DNA of 64,000 bases from positions 5,144,971 through 5,208,970 of the forward strand of contig NC_081333.1 in assembly GCF_022539665.2 (NCBI RefSeq), given 5' to 3'. The DNA is from Daphnia carinata (lineage: Eukaryota > Arthropoda > Branchiopoda > Diplostraca > Daphniidae). Below are positions 43,842-54,779 of this stretch, piece by piece (within the stretch, counting starts at the first letter, position 1; each line of letters starts with the position of its first letter). The notes beneath the pieces were generated by a model. That model was given only the letters and a program-made list of their open reading frames with translations, was not told the origin of the DNA and ran no database searches. A program made the translations under genes and the position numbers.

Positions 43842-44711
43842 ATGACTACCGAAGAACAAATGAATATGTTTACAGAAATTGTGAGAACTCAACAAATTTT
43901 ACAACAACAAATGAATGATCAAAATCGTTTACGCGAACAAAACGACAATCCGTGCCTTCCAACGTATAGCGCGAAAAACGAAGAAGATGTGCTCGATTTC
44001 ATTGAAGTAGTTAACCGAGAAGCGGTGGCGGGACAATGGGATGACAATCGCAAACTTCGTTTAGCAAAGGGAGCTTTACGAGGAATTGCTGCAGAGTGGC
44101 GCTGGCAACATGAAACGGAAGTTCCTTCCGATTGGAATGGCTGGTCAACAGCTCTATGTTCCACTTTTCGGAGACGTTACAACTTTACTGAGTGGGAAAA
44201 ACTAGTAACAACACATGTTCAACAAAAAGATGAATCCGTCCCTCGGTATGCCCTGTCGAAAGCCAAACTTCGCCGTCATTGCCCTTACCCGATGACCGAA
44301 GCTGATTTCATTCCATATCTCATTCAAGGAATTTTCTTCCAACAATTTCGTGTTGTACTGTTACAACACCCTCCAAACACAGTCATCGCTTTCATCCGGG
44401 ATTATGGAGTCCTAGCAGCAAATGCAGTTCACACTGCTGTAAAAGAGTCAGATGTAATCTCGTTAGGGATTCGTTTAGACGAACAAGTTCAAGAACTAAC
44501 GGAACTGAAAATTCGGCTAAACGAAAATGCAAGAAGCTTACCCTATAACACTTCCAACCAACAATATCGACGGCCCGGAAACATGCTTAGTGGAGAGCGG
44601 CTGTGCTTTAAATGCAACAATACTGGCCATATGCGCCATGAATGTCCTCTGAACGATGTTCAACGGTCGGGAAACGACAAAGCCGGACCCCGGGGCCAGG
44701 CTCGGCATTAA
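43842..44711 (+). CDS. Gag polyprotein of the gag-only element, 289 aa, intact
   Basis: I chose the ATG at 43842 after the A tract rather than the earlier ATG at 43767, because the gag fold starts here (MTTEEQMNMFTEIVRTQQIL). Seen: an N-terminal Gln-rich coiled stretch; a retrotransposon gag domain (WRWQHETEVPSDWNGWSTAL, FRRRYNFTEWEK, YALSKAKLRRHCPYPMTEAD, PYLIQGI); a coiled segment; and one CCHC knuckle CFKCNNTGHMRHEC near the C-terminus. It ends at TAA 44709. It would form virus-like particles and package RNA. Reverse transcription must come from another element. Traces of a next frame after the stop may be the start of protease. Confidence 0.85.
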   Translation: MTTEEQMNMFTEIVRTQQILQQQMNDQNRLREQNDNPCLPTYSAKNEEDVLDFIEVVNREAVAGQWDDNRKLRLAKGALRGIAAEWRWQHETEVPSDWNGWSTALCSTFRRRYNFTEWEKLVTTHVQQKDESVPRYALSKAKLRRHCPYPMTEADFIPYLIQGIFFQQFRVVLLQHPPNTVIAFIRDYGVLAANAVHTAVKESDVISLGIRLDEQVQELTELKIRLNENARSLPYNTSNQQYRRPGNMLSGERLCFKCNNTGHMRHECPLNDVQRSGNDKAGPRGQARH

Positions 44712-45035
44712 ATGCTTTTGATGCCCCATCTACTCGACCTGTATCCCTCTTAATCACACAACTAACTATTCTACCGCCAACTGCACTGATGTTCGTGCCT
44801 ACAAAATTCACAATTCATAAAAACAAAAAAAAAAAAAAATAACCCTACTCCTCAAGAATTTGATTGGAAACCCAAGATCGTTGCAACAAAAGCACGTCGT
44901 AATCAACAAACGTTTGTTAAAAACTTACTCTTCTTTCATTTAAAATTTACAGTTATGTTCTTCATTTACATTCTTTGTTAAATTATCTCTCTTATTTCGG
45001 TTTTATAGAAATAAAACTCGAGTCAGGAAAGGCCG

Positions 45036-45530
45036 TGTTACGGAATCGTCGATTAACCGACGATATCAACGAATAGCTTCCGTATCGAGGAAGACCGAGA
45101 GGGAATTGTTGAAGACTTAAGGGAGAGTTAGTTAGTTCATGGTAGTAGAGTGTTGAGTCTGGATGTCCCAAAGAAGTCCCTAATCTTAAAGGTTAAACCT
45201 GTATTTCTATTGTTACTATTATTCTATTGTATTGTGTTAGTGTTCAGACCGTCCGGGTATTTATGTCGTTGGGACGGACGGTCTGGTGGATCGTGTTATG
45301 TTGTTTGTACAGGTCGTCCGGGTATGTATGTTGTTGGTACGGACGACCTGGGTATGTTTCTTGGTGGTACCTGTTCGTGGTACCGGAGACCAAGTTTGAT
45401 AGAGTAGGACGTTGGTAAAGACGTCCGACTATACTCGCCAATTGTTACTAAGCTTATGTAATCTAGATATGTCTGTTTAAGGACTTATATGCTAAGTAAT
45501 AAAGACAAGTAATTAGACTGGAACGTAACA
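45036..45530 (+). repeat. 3' LTR of the gag-only element
   Basis: Same length and, by eye, same sequence as the 5' LTR; the offset is exactly 1873 throughout. Confidence 0.92.
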
Positions 45531-45605
45531 ATATATCCAGTATAACTAGACATAATCATCACGCAAAATCCAAGGCAAAGACTTCATGTTGAATTTAAAT
45601 GTATT
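45531..45605 (+). repeat. Copy 1 (right part) of the duplicated 300-bp segment
   Basis: ATATATCCAGTATAACTAGACATAATCA.. matches 49870 onward, then diverges near 45600. Confidence 0.75.
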
Positions 45606-45624
45606 AAATATATTCGTATTAATC

Positions 45625-47432
45625 ATGTTAGGCTAATTGCTGTAGCAATAACTGTTCGAAGATATTAAATTTACCCTGTGCAGCCGCCCTTACAAGCAGA
45701 TCGGCTATAGTGCCCTCATTCAACGTTCCCGGCTGATGGCTAGGATGAGACAGAGAAAGTGGTTGTTGTTGCTGTTGTTTCGGACCAGTCACAAGCAGAT
45801 GAGATAGTAATGAAGCCAACAGATTTGAAAAACTCAAATTCGGACATTCAAGACACCGTTCATAGTAAGACTAATAATATATTTAAAAAAAAAAAGAAAC
45901 CGACTTATGTGTTCTTGACGAATGCTTGCAGCCATGGTGTTATGAAGGTCTGTCGCTGAACCGGGCAATGGCGTAAGACATAATGGATTGGGTCCAAGTC
46001 TCTTCATCCGCAGTGACTCGTAGATCACCATCGTCATAGACCTTTGTCACCTTACCGATTTTACCAGGAGCCTAGAAAACAGATTTAATTATTTTTTTCT
46101 TTTATTTTTCCTTTTCAGATATTACGGAGTTGTGCGTAATTTCATCTGACAGAAACGTCATGCTTCAACAACATTGCATTGCTAAAATCATACATACCAA
46201 TCGCATTAAATCAACCGACACTCCATGACCTCGTTGAAGAAGTTTCACGTGTGCGATATCATCGTTTAGCCTTACTGCGACTCCGACAGAAAAATCCGAT
46301 AAACGATAAATTGTTCGCGGATGGAACGTCCAACGTTGGTTACGGCCATCAAATTCAACTCGAATATCTCTCCTTTCGGTGACGCCGTGAACTGTTCCGA
46401 CGTGACCTATGCACTTTTGACGACTAGGAAAGCGGGGGAAGAGGAGACGGAATGCCATCTCACAACGCTAAAATATGAATTCGAACAGCGATGTACCTCC
46501 ACCACACGAGGAGTCCAGCCTCCGTGTCCTTCTTGCATTTCTCTTAGCCGATCGGCCTCAACGGTAACTTTGACTTCGTCGCCCACGCTAAACGCTGCAA
46601 CGGCGCTTGAGGAGCTGGGATCGCCCGAAGGTCTGCTGGTAAAATCGTTTGATAGTTCTAAAACCGGACGTGCTTCACGATAGTAATATTCCCCCTACGG
46701 CAGCATGAACACAACTCAAATCCATCTACCCTTGTACCTCAGACGGTAAACGTTTGTCGAGCTAGAAGCCCAAGCTACATTAGCCATCCAACATCCTTTA
46801 TAGAAAAAAAAACTAGAAGTAAAATCAACTGTCGCAAAAAAATTCATTTTTGCATACCTGATTTCCCAGTCCCAGTCAGGTCCTCGAACTACTTTGGCTC
46901 TACCAAAAATACACCTGTGACTTGAATTTTTGGCATGCTTTGCCGTTTATTCACAATAACAATTGAATTCAAAGATAGAAAACAGGTACTAGAATTATGT
47001 AAAACTAAAGAAGCAAATATACCCAAATGATGATGCATTTTCATAGCGTGAAAATGAGTGAAACAGATCATGTTTTTCTTCCGTGAAACAGGAAGTACAT
47101 AAATCAAAATCTTTACACAATCGGCACTTCCGTCTCATTCCTGAGATTCCTTGGCACTTGCAGCCATCACGTACAATGTCCTGAAACTTAACACCAACTG
47201 GGGCATTATCCCCATAATTGTAGCATTAAAACACAACAGAAGACATCAAAACTGATTTTGCATAACCCTTAAATCATAATCTCCTTGATAACCAACACAG
47301 TAATTCTTTCTAGCACCAATATCCCACTGCACGACAATTGTTTTGTCAGGCCTTGATGGGCTTCCGGGTTTACCCATTTCAACAACAGTTCCAACATTCC
47401 CGTTGCCACTGCCCTGGTTACCCTGCATTTGT
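45625..47432 (-). pseudogene. Mind bomb-like E3 ubiquitin ligase, N-terminal half
   Basis: Minus exons. 47432-47247: GNVGTVVEMGKPGSPSRPDK then VVQWDIGARKNYCVGYQGDY (MIB/HERC2 domain). About 47232-47030: DNAPVGVKFQDIVRDGCKCQ, GISGMRRKCRLCKDFDLCTS then HSFSRYENASSFG (ZZ zinc finger). 46930-46866: frameshift, AKVVRGPDWDWE (second MIB/HERC2). About 46790-46490: NVAWASSSTNVYRLRYKG with stops, then YYREARPVLELSNDF and FSVGDEVKVTVEADRLREMQ. About 46420-46167: GTVHGVTERRDIRVEFDGRN then SVGVAVRLNDDIAHVKLLQR (SH3-like repeat). 46072-45905: GKIGKVTKVYDDGDLRVT, frameshift, NPLCLTPLPGSATDLHNTMA. 45840-45628: linker and GTIADLLVRAAAQGKFNIFE, the point where ankyrin repeats should begin. They begin instead at 27690. 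Several stops and shifts. Confidence 0.82.
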
Positions 47433-47789
47433 TTTCAAACAAAACGTAATAGGTTGCAATTCATATAAATTTTTCAGTTCTACTATTTGTTATGAAATTC
47501 ATCTACCATTTTGCGTTAATCATATTTATTAAAAGCAGTTCTATGTAAGTTGATTGCACAGTAGAATCATTGAGATCTAATGGGAACATAATTCCTATTT
47601 TAAAATCACTTAGTTTGAATATGAACTCTATTGTGTGTGAGCATAATCTGCCGTATTCAAATTTGAAACCATAGCTTAAAACAGCCATACAAATTGTTTA
47701 TGATATCCCGGGAAGATGGGCAATGCCTCAGAAGGTCTTCAAGCATAGTTCATGTTACTTTGTATAGATATAAGATCAATTATTTTATT

Positions 47790-48615
47790 TTAGGACCAGA
47801 TTTCCCGTAACATGTGGGAAAAAGTAAAGCTGTCTAAAAGCTTGGAAAACGCCCTTCGACAGATTAATGAGTACCTTATGTTCTGGCCAGGCTTTAACAA
47901 GCAAAAGTGCATACTGACTGCTTAAAATCTCCCAATACCTGACAATAATGAAAAAACTGAGACTGCGAGGACAGTAAGTGTTTAAAATGTCATTTAGCAA
48001 TTATTCGGCATGAATAACCCTATTTTCCTAAATATTTTAATTATTCCAATATTGCTCCCGATGGGAAGAAACTGGTGCCTATCCAAACAAAACAAAATAG
48101 GCGTGACCGTCGCCGAGAAGAAAAAGTCCTAGTCGCTGCCCGTCTAGATTCATTCATTTTCGAAAAAGAACTTCTCGAACGTCTTAAAATTTAAACTGTA
48201 TGTTTTTTTATTATTTTTGTATCTAAATAATAATAACACTCATCGATTGGAATAACCTTTGGTAGGGGACATTTACAACTTCCCTCAAGTTGCTTTTAGT
48301 AGACCTTTGGAAGAGGCGGAAGACGCGGGAGTTAATATAGAAGGCGAGGACTATGGAGAAGATGAAGAAAACGAAGGAGAAGAGGTTTGTAGATTCCTTT
48401 GAAAATTTTGTTGAATTATAGAGTTTCCATATAGAGTAGTTTATAATTTTTTTTTTTTTAACCAGGAGATTGATGAAGAGCTAGAGAAAGAACTAGAAGA
48501 ACAGAGCGAAAACGAAGAGATTGAATATGTTGAAGCTGACAGTCATCTAGAAAGAGAGTTAGAAAGTGAATCGGATATAGAAGACACGAAACTGAAACTC
48601 CTTCTAAAAACTTGA
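47790..48615 (+). pseudogene. MAK16-like ribosome biogenesis protein, N-terminus missing, broken
   Basis: Plus exons. About 47795-47970: DQISRNMWEKVKLSKSLENA then LRQINEYLMFWPGFNKQKC, a stop or shift, then ISQYLTIMKKLRLRGQ. 48055-48195: [20 protein letters not shown] then [24 protein letters not shown] and a stop. About 48268-48384: GDIYNFPQVAFSRPLEEAED, acidic, donor GTTTGT. 48467-48615: acidic tail EIDEELEKELEEQSENEEIE. This is the MAK16 order (LW.RVKLSKNYEKAL.QID..L.YWP...KHKCKQR, then [22 protein letters not shown], then YGDIYNFP). The family acts in 60S subunit assembly in the nucleolus. The N-terminal Cys motif region is not found. Confidence 0.78.
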
Positions 48616-48679
48616 AACGTACAGTGTAGTTTTGAACGTGACATACATCAATAGAGCCACAATATCAATGGAGCGCTTG

Positions 48680-49320
48680 GTTGTCGAAGAGGTGCAAACA
48701 CCTGAAAGTAATGAAAATAATGTTAAACAAAAAATTAAATTTTAGCTTGAAAAAGTGGCGGTACCGATTCTGTTACTATCATATTGACAACATAGGATCC
48801 CAGAAATCCACAAATGCTTGTAACGAAATTCGTGACACCCGTCTAAGTACTGGAATTTCACCCGGTTACCATCAGGCTGCCAATACACTGCTCGTAGCTC
48901 AGAGGTAATATTCTTATCGTCATTTTAAATATTGCAGTTAATTAAAAAATGTGGTATACGCTTGCTTTGGTGAGGGAAGACAGGCCAAATTTTGGTTTTA
49001 TTTATAGATTCTATTCGCTAGCCCATTGATATTGCCCAGTAAATTATATGAAACACAAATCTTAGAAACGTTAAATTTAATAGTTTAACTGGCTGTTCTC
49101 CTCCTTGTGTCCAAATCGTCGACCTTCCTGAACGCAACACATTCAAATTTCGGTTTGTGCTGTTGATATTTTCCATTTTTTATATTTTTATTGGCAATAA
49201 TTAAATTTAATAATAATAATTTCTTCCCAATTTCAACAGAATTCCCCCAGCTAACACATCCGATACCTGGCGATAATTAGTTTCGATCTTCAAATTACCA
49301 TATTGCACTAAAAAAAATGG
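48680..49320 (+). pseudogene. Lasp-like gene scrap: penultimate exon plus 3' UTR, last exon lost
   Basis: The exon ending at 48905 (STGISPGYHQAANTLLVAQR, donor GTAATA) matches 2836-2855. The following intron start matches 2855-2890. Instead of the SH3 exon, unrelated sequence follows, and from 49085 to 49320 the 3' UTR copy matches 11790-12025 (CACATTCAAATTTCGGTTTG, AATTTAATAATAATAATT, CACATCCGATACCTG). The SH3 coding part has been deleted. Confidence 0.6.
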
Positions 49321-49654
49321 CAGCTACGTCACTTGCGCTTAAACATCTGAACACAGGACGGTGGGGTTGTTTTTCCAAGACTTGCTTTCGGGTATTCGGT
49401 GTTCTTCGTGAGGTCCTTCCTCATCAAGTTGCATACATATGTGTCTTCTCTCCCCTTTTATTTTTAATATTAACCTGAGCCACTAAGCTATGGTCGGGTG
49501 TTTATTCAAATACCTCATCTTTTAAGGTAAGAGGCGAACTCGTCATCCTTTCGCCACCCTTCTATGCCAGAGTGCAAAAAGCATTTGCGGTGAGTGAGTG
49601 CCTACTACATAAAAGCAGCTGCCATAGCTATTTTCTCAGCTTAAAGGGTAGAAA

Positions 49655-49940
49655 TTAAAAGAATTCGCGCAATTTTTTAGATCCAATAACATAAACCAAA
49701 GGAACATGTGATATGACGGTAACTCTTACGCTCGTATCCGACTGTGATTAGGTTATAAATTTCACTTAGTTTCATAGTCATTTCAAGGATGCTTAATCGA
49801 TACCGTACCAAACGGTGTCACATCTAAGAAAATGCTTTTTAATAAAGGTATTAAAGGCACATACAATATATCCAGTATAACTAGACATAATCACCATGAT
49901 AAATCAAAGACAAAGACTTCATATAGAATTTAACCAAAAT
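49655..49940 (+). repeat. Copy 2 of the duplicated 300-bp segment (empty site of the LTR element)
   Basis: Aligns with 42935-43162 plus 45531-45605 and reads straight through the insertion point (..CACATACAATATATCCAG..). The region 49320-49655 next to it has no visible gene. Confidence 0.78.
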
Positions 49941-49944
49941 AAAA

Positions 49945-50269
49945 TGTACACAAAAATGAGGTGCGGCTAGGATGGGCGAAACATTGCATAGTCTGAGGTC
50001 CCGCTCTAGCAGTTTTTGAAATAGGCCTTCCCAAGTAGCCTATTGTCTATTTGAACTGGAAACGGTAGCAGCAAAGCGTTGCACACTTCCTTTCGCTTGG
50101 GACAAACGGCTGATCCAACCCGCCCGTTAACGCCACTCGCATTCTCCTTTTGACCAGTACAGATTAATTTTACGTGCGACCAAGTTTCGGCATATATCAC
50201 AAGTGCGTAGCGTTTGCGAACAGCTGTCACACGCACAGTGGCCGCAAAGGAAAGCCTACAAAAGCACAG
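49945..50269. other. No gene seen
   Basis: An open minus-strand frame (50236-50006) has no recognisable family. It may be 3' sequence of the decayed gag element. Confidence 0.35.
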
Positions 50270-52640
50270 GCTTCAATTTATGTAACAAAAAATAACACTT
50301 ATGTTCATGGTCTCCGCGAGCCGACTCGACCATTCGGGTTCACAGCGTTTGTCTGCCAGTCCTCGGGAATCTAGAACAATGGCCTTACCAGCAGCTCAAG
50401 GTGCCGTGCCACCTGAGCCTTGCGTTGTTACCGTTCCTAACCGGAACGATAGAGTTCAGTCATCCTTTCCATGCGTTTATGTCTCCATTAAAGGTGGGCA
50501 ACGGTAATGCAGTTCTCACTACCGACGACTGCGCCTCGATCTTTTTTTTTTTCTCTAAGTCTCCTCGTTTTCTTGCGGTATTTATCTTCTAAATCCCGAT
50601 CCTTCGCTTTCTCTGCGACCGTGGATACTTGCCCGAGCCTTTCGTTGAGGGCGACTATTGCTGTTCACCTGGCTTCAGCTCTGTCCACGTATTGCTCCCT
50701 GTTTTGTTTGTCGGTATCCACTAAAGCGATGCTTCCGAATAGCTCTTTGCGGATAAACTCCCCTTCAGAGAGACTTCTCGACCCTGGAACCACCGATAGT
50801 CTCGGCCCGTGAGGACGTGCGAAGTGGTTCTGACCGCCTGATCGGGCTATTCTCCTGCACCGGCATGCTGTCTTCTCGTAGATCTCTGATCTCGTCCTTT
50901 GCTTGGTTAATGATGTTTTTAACTTCTTCCTTGACGGTCTCCACGATCATCGGGATATGCTCCTCTCAAGAGGAGCTTTGTCTGGTCTGCTCCATTAACT
51001 CGGCCACGGAGTTTAACGCTCCGTTACTACGCTCATTGATAGTGTTAATTAACTCTGTCAGAGATTCAATCCTTTGTTCTACTTCTTGGTAGCCCTGAAT
51101 CTTGTTTTCTAACTATTCTGTATCGGGGCTTCTAGCTCTCCGCGGGCTCTTTCCCCTATCTCCCCTTCTAACTTGTCTAATTTTGCCTGAATCTGATGAG
51201 ATACCGCGGCCTGAGCTACCATCATCTCCCTCAGCCGTCGTATCTCGGTTTCGACATGGCTCAATCGTTGCTCATTATGAGAGTTGCCGAAGAGCCCGAC
51301 GTTTCTGCTGGTCGAGCTGCCGTCGGTCTTTTGGGTCGGCTCGGTGCTGACATGTCGAGGAAAAAAACGGGATAATGTTTTCCTTTGATGTGCTTTATTA
51401 ACGAAGTCCAACCACAAGTATATAAAGGTTTAAGCCGAATACGGCGAGCGGAAAATTTCGTCTTCGTCTGACGAAGACAAGAGCCCGGTTTTCGCTAATT
51501 TCCGAGCGAGCTGCTTGTTGACCTTTTCTTCTTCCACAATCCGCTTCCACTTTCTGGGAGTGTTGGCGGAAGATTTGGATTTTTTCGGGGTTTCCTGGGG
51601 CTCTGGTACACGTTCAGCCGGGGGTTTGGTTGAGGTTGATGACTCCGGGGCGATAGCGAAGCAGTTCCTGGGTGCAAGGAATATTGGGGTCGAGGTCCTT
51701 GACCTTGCCAACGCCTGCTCCCTCCTCAAGATTTCCTCTTTGTCCCTCCGAAGACGGCTAGTCTCTAGGAGGTATCTTGCCCGACTTTCGGCTTCTTCGG
51801 CTGCCTTCTGAGACGCCGAAATAACCTCGGAGTGCGACTCCTTCACTTGCTTTAGGGACGCTAGCTGAGCCCTCTCTTGCTCATTCAGGTATTGGTCAGG
51901 CGTATCCAAAGCCTTCGGGATAGGCCGGGCGTAGGGGCTGGGCCGGATCTTCTTGTCTGCGGTCCTCCCCGGTTTCTGCTCCGGGAATGGCACTGGGATT
52001 CGGAGCTTGCGAAACACCCCTTTTGGAATCGTCCGCTCAAGTTCCTTCCACAACTGTACGAGCGGGTGTCGGCGTGGAGAGGGGACTTGAACCGTGCGAA
52101 TACGGCGTGCTGGTGCTGTGTCAGGAGACTATCCGACACTGTAATGAGCAAAAAATGTTTTGGGTTTTATTTTTATGAAGGATATATATATTTTTGTGTT
52201 GTGTGCTTGTTGTTTTTTTTAAATTCTGGGTCGGCGCCTCCGGTTCGAAGGACCAAATATGGAATATCTTCCACCGTCGGAGACTGCCGACTCAGGGTTG
52301 TGATTTGGCGGGTGGTCTGGTGAGGCCTAGCCCTTGTAAGGAGCCAGTGTATTTTTAGGCGGCGTCTCGATTGGGAGTTGCCGTTAATTGTAGACGGAAG
52401 GTCCCTTATGGGGAACACGACCGGGAAGTGGGGCAGGTTTATGGGCCGTGACACATTACAGCGCCAAAAAGAACCGTACCTAGGAAAAAATGATTCGTAA
52501 ATAGAACAGGAAAAAAATATAATTACTTGCAGATTTAGCAGAGGAGGTTCCGGGGATGCTTGAGATCTTGATGCGACGCGGCTGCAGGCGGGAAGCAGGA
52601 GGACAGGGACAACGGCGGACACTCAAAGACACAACCCACA
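50270..52640 (-). pseudogene. Decayed LTR-retroelement gag (coiled-coil type)
   Basis: Minus strand. Leader-like sequence with TGGCGCTGTAATGTGTCACG near 52450 (possible primer-site region). Frame 52100-51430 (HPLVQLWKELERTIPKGVFR ... long Glu/Lys coiled coil ... LLSSSDEDEIF). Frame 51417-51109 (DFVNKAHQRKTLSRFF, HVETEIRRLREMMVAQAAVS). Then a coiled coil with stops at about 50969 and 50670 (IVETVKEEVKNIINQAKDEI, REQYVDRAEAR, KDRDLEDKYRKKTRRLREKK). Finally, near 50480, LPTFNGDINAWKG, which resembles the start of a DUF1759/gag-type domain. Four or more breaks. Whether it is BEL/Pao or gypsy cannot be told; LTRs were not found. Confidence 0.5.
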
Positions 52641-52835
52641 TAGAACAATTCGGTCCCACGGACATCCGTGGTATATCCTATTTGGATAACGATGACATCT
52701 TACGAACATCCGTGGAACTGCCCGACCTCCTGGTTGGATGTCCATCGGATGCCGACGGAATATTAGAAGACCTCCCGGGAATATGCCGATTGATATCCGA
52801 GGGAAGTCCTGTTGGGCGGGAAAAGAACATGCTCT
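52636..52835. repeat. GGACATCC-type word cluster
   Basis: ACGGACATCCGTGG, GAACATCCGTGG, GGATGTCCATCGGATG, GATATCCGAGGG and GGATATACC..: at least six variants of GGA(C/T)(A/G)TCC in both orientations in 200 bp. Confidence 0.5.
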
Positions 52836-52849
52836 GAAGATGTGAGAAT

Positions 52850-53675
52850 TATGGAAATTCCTTTGTTTAAGCATTCTTGGCTAAAGTAAAGTATGAAAAA
52901 TAAATAATGTAACACAACGATGGAATTATGGTGAGAAATTTCTTTGTATTGACATATACCGACATATAAGATACAACATGTAACTTTCAAGTTTGGAAGA
53001 CAAATAAAAAACTGATCCATTTTAATAATCTACAGTGAGGGGCCTCAGTAGGAAGACTACGCAGCTGGAGAGGAACAGAGCAGGCCGCTGGACAGCATCG
53101 AGAGAAGCACATAGGCACTGAAAGTAATCCGGAACGGCACAGCACAGACGAAATCGGAAGACGGTAGTAGCCCACAGAGTAACAGAAGCACTAGTTGTTA
53201 ACGAGAAAAGTTCCAAACGCGAAATTCACTTAATGTTACACGAAAACTCCAGACGCAGCACATAAACAGCACAGACGATAAACTACACCACGAACAACTA
53301 AGCGATGACTAGCTGAAATGCTGAATCAGCATGCGAAAATTGGAAAGTCGAAACTACCATTATTTATCATTTCAGTAGTCTTTCCCTAAACACTGGGGAA
53401 TGGTTTCATCTCAAAAATCTTTTTATATAATAACTTGATTATTGAAGGAGTCTTTTACAAGGATGTAGTTTAAACATTACAGTAAGTGTTTAAAGTCCGT
53501 TTTAGATGATAATTGTGAATTATTTATTAACAATGGGTTACCTCTCAATGCTAAATTTGAATTCAGTTGGCGATTGTTAAAGTAACGTCTGCTCGAGTGA
53601 GACATCAGAAGAATATCAGGGAAGTTTACATTTACTGTAGTTTATTTTGGTTAACGTTACATTTTTCTTATATTT
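52850..53675. other. No gene seen
   Basis: Includes a GC-richer stretch at 53036-53290 (AGTGAGGGGCCTCAGTAGG..) with repeated GCACAG/CACAGACGA words, possibly part of a transposable element. No coding evidence. Confidence 0.4.
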
Positions 53676-53681
53676 AGATAT

Positions 53682-54010
53682 CAGAGTTCGACAATTTATA
53701 CTTAGAGATGAATGGGATTATTTACCATTGCTATCTTCCAAATGATTTTGTATATTTTTCTATTGAGGTTGTGGCTCCCCGAGCCAAAATGAGCCCACAG
53801 TGAGGGAGAAATTTCAACTCTACACAATTGGTGAGTCCAACAGACAGTTTCATTAACATGTACGTTTCAGCAAATACTTTACGTGCTCTTCTTTAAGGTA
53901 TTGATGGGGTTCTTGGCCGTAAATGGTTACCTAATCTTCCCCATTTTAACACAAATAACTTTTGACGTTTTTGCAAATGTTTTTAAAGACAATTTGTTAC
54001 CTGTTCCTTT
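53682..54010 (+). pseudogene. XRN1-like 5'-3' exoribonuclease fragments
   Basis: After an acceptor (ttatatttag, about 53679) the plus strand reads SEFDNLYLEMNGIIYHCYLP, then IEVVAPRAKMSPQ and a stop. This matches the XRN N-terminal signature (EFDNLYLDMNGIIH.C.HP ... DGVAPRAKMNQQ), with an internal deletion between the two. About 53900-53960 in another frame gives GRKWLPNLPHFNTNNF, resembling the later XRN motif VGNDFLP.LPHL.I. The family degrades decapped RNA in the cytoplasm or nucleus. Short, stopped and shuffled: a scrap. The second piece is less certain. Confidence 0.6.
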
Positions 54011-54019
54011 ATCATTCTG

Positions 54020-54575
54020 AAGGAGACACTTTTCTGTGTGGATTGGGAGATAAAAAGAGTCAGGAATTTTGGCACTTCGAGCAATTGCCGAATGTATTTA
54101 CTTTTATCATTATTAAGATTGGTTTATTGGTAACTGCATTATCTACCTTTGCAGGATGAACGAGGAGATAAGGTATTTTAATCTAGTTTTGACACAAATC
54201 AGATGAATAATGTTAGGAATTGTAATTATTTAATTAAAAAATAATTGAAAATTACAATTATTATTGTAACGTATGTTGAAAATTGAGTAAGATTTGATGA
54301 GATAAATATATTGCAATGTACAATGTATTATGTAATATGTTTAACATTTTGTCATTTCATTCGCCATGGTCTAATTTTTAATCAAATAATTTTTTTCAAC
54401 GACCGTTCAATTATATAACATCATTTTTACGTATGGTGATCTTTAACAAAGCTTTTTCAAGTTGAATCAAAACCTAGGAGGTCTTTTCGAAATCGATTTA
54501 AAACATGGTTTAAATTCTCTTTTTTTAACAACAATTATTTAGAAAAAAGAAAAAAATTTGAAACTCTTCTTTGCT
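54020..54575. other. No gene seen
   Basis: AT-rich, with an imperfect inverted repeat near 54215-54265 (TTGTAATTATTTAATT / AATTACAATTATTATTG). Confidence 0.45.
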
Positions 54576-54579
54576 GTTG

Positions 54580-54745
54580 CAGGGACGTCCTCAGGATCTT
54601 GTTTTGGCACCTCCACCGGGCTTCAAATTCTAATAGCCGACGGACATCCATGGAACAACCCGATATGGCGCAGGATATCTAACGGATGTTCGGATCACAG
54701 TCGGACATCCGACGGCAGAGATGTGCTATGTGGGAACAAGGCACA
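54580..54745. repeat. GGACATCC-type word cluster ending TGTGCTATGTGGGA
   Basis: GGGACGTCCTCAGGATC, ACGGACATCCATGG, GCAGGATATC, ACGGATGTTCGGATC and CGGACATCCGACGG, then GATGTGCTATGTGGGAAC. It shares words and ending with 25780-25885. Confidence 0.5.
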
Positions 54746-54779
54746 CCAAAAAACACTAGAAAAGGGCTACCTTAAGTGA

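Larger units (their letters stand above)
43163..45530 (+). mobile_element. Young gag-only LTR retrotransposon (TR-GAG type, gypsy-like), 2368 bp
   Basis: LTRs of 495 bp at 43163-43657 and 45036-45530 look identical by eye. A 4-bp target duplication ATAT flanks it (43159-43162, 45531-45534). The primer-site region TGGTGTCAGAAGTGGGATC starts 2 bases after the LTR, and a purine stretch (AGTCAGGAAAGG) precedes the right LTR. The interior of 1378 bp holds only gag and short leftovers; pol is missing with the break near the A tract at 44823-44839. The empty site is preserved in the duplicate at about 49868-49880 (ACAATATATCCAGTATAAC). Confidence 0.92.

Noticed and set aside
43277-45407. Identical 85-codon frames at 43277-43534 and 45150-45407
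   Set aside because: They lie inside the two LTR copies; their identity reflects LTR duplication, not a gene.
51885-52323. Plus- and minus-strand frames of 80-150 codons around 51885-52323
   Set aside because: Shadows of the GC-rich gag coding strand; no independent motif.
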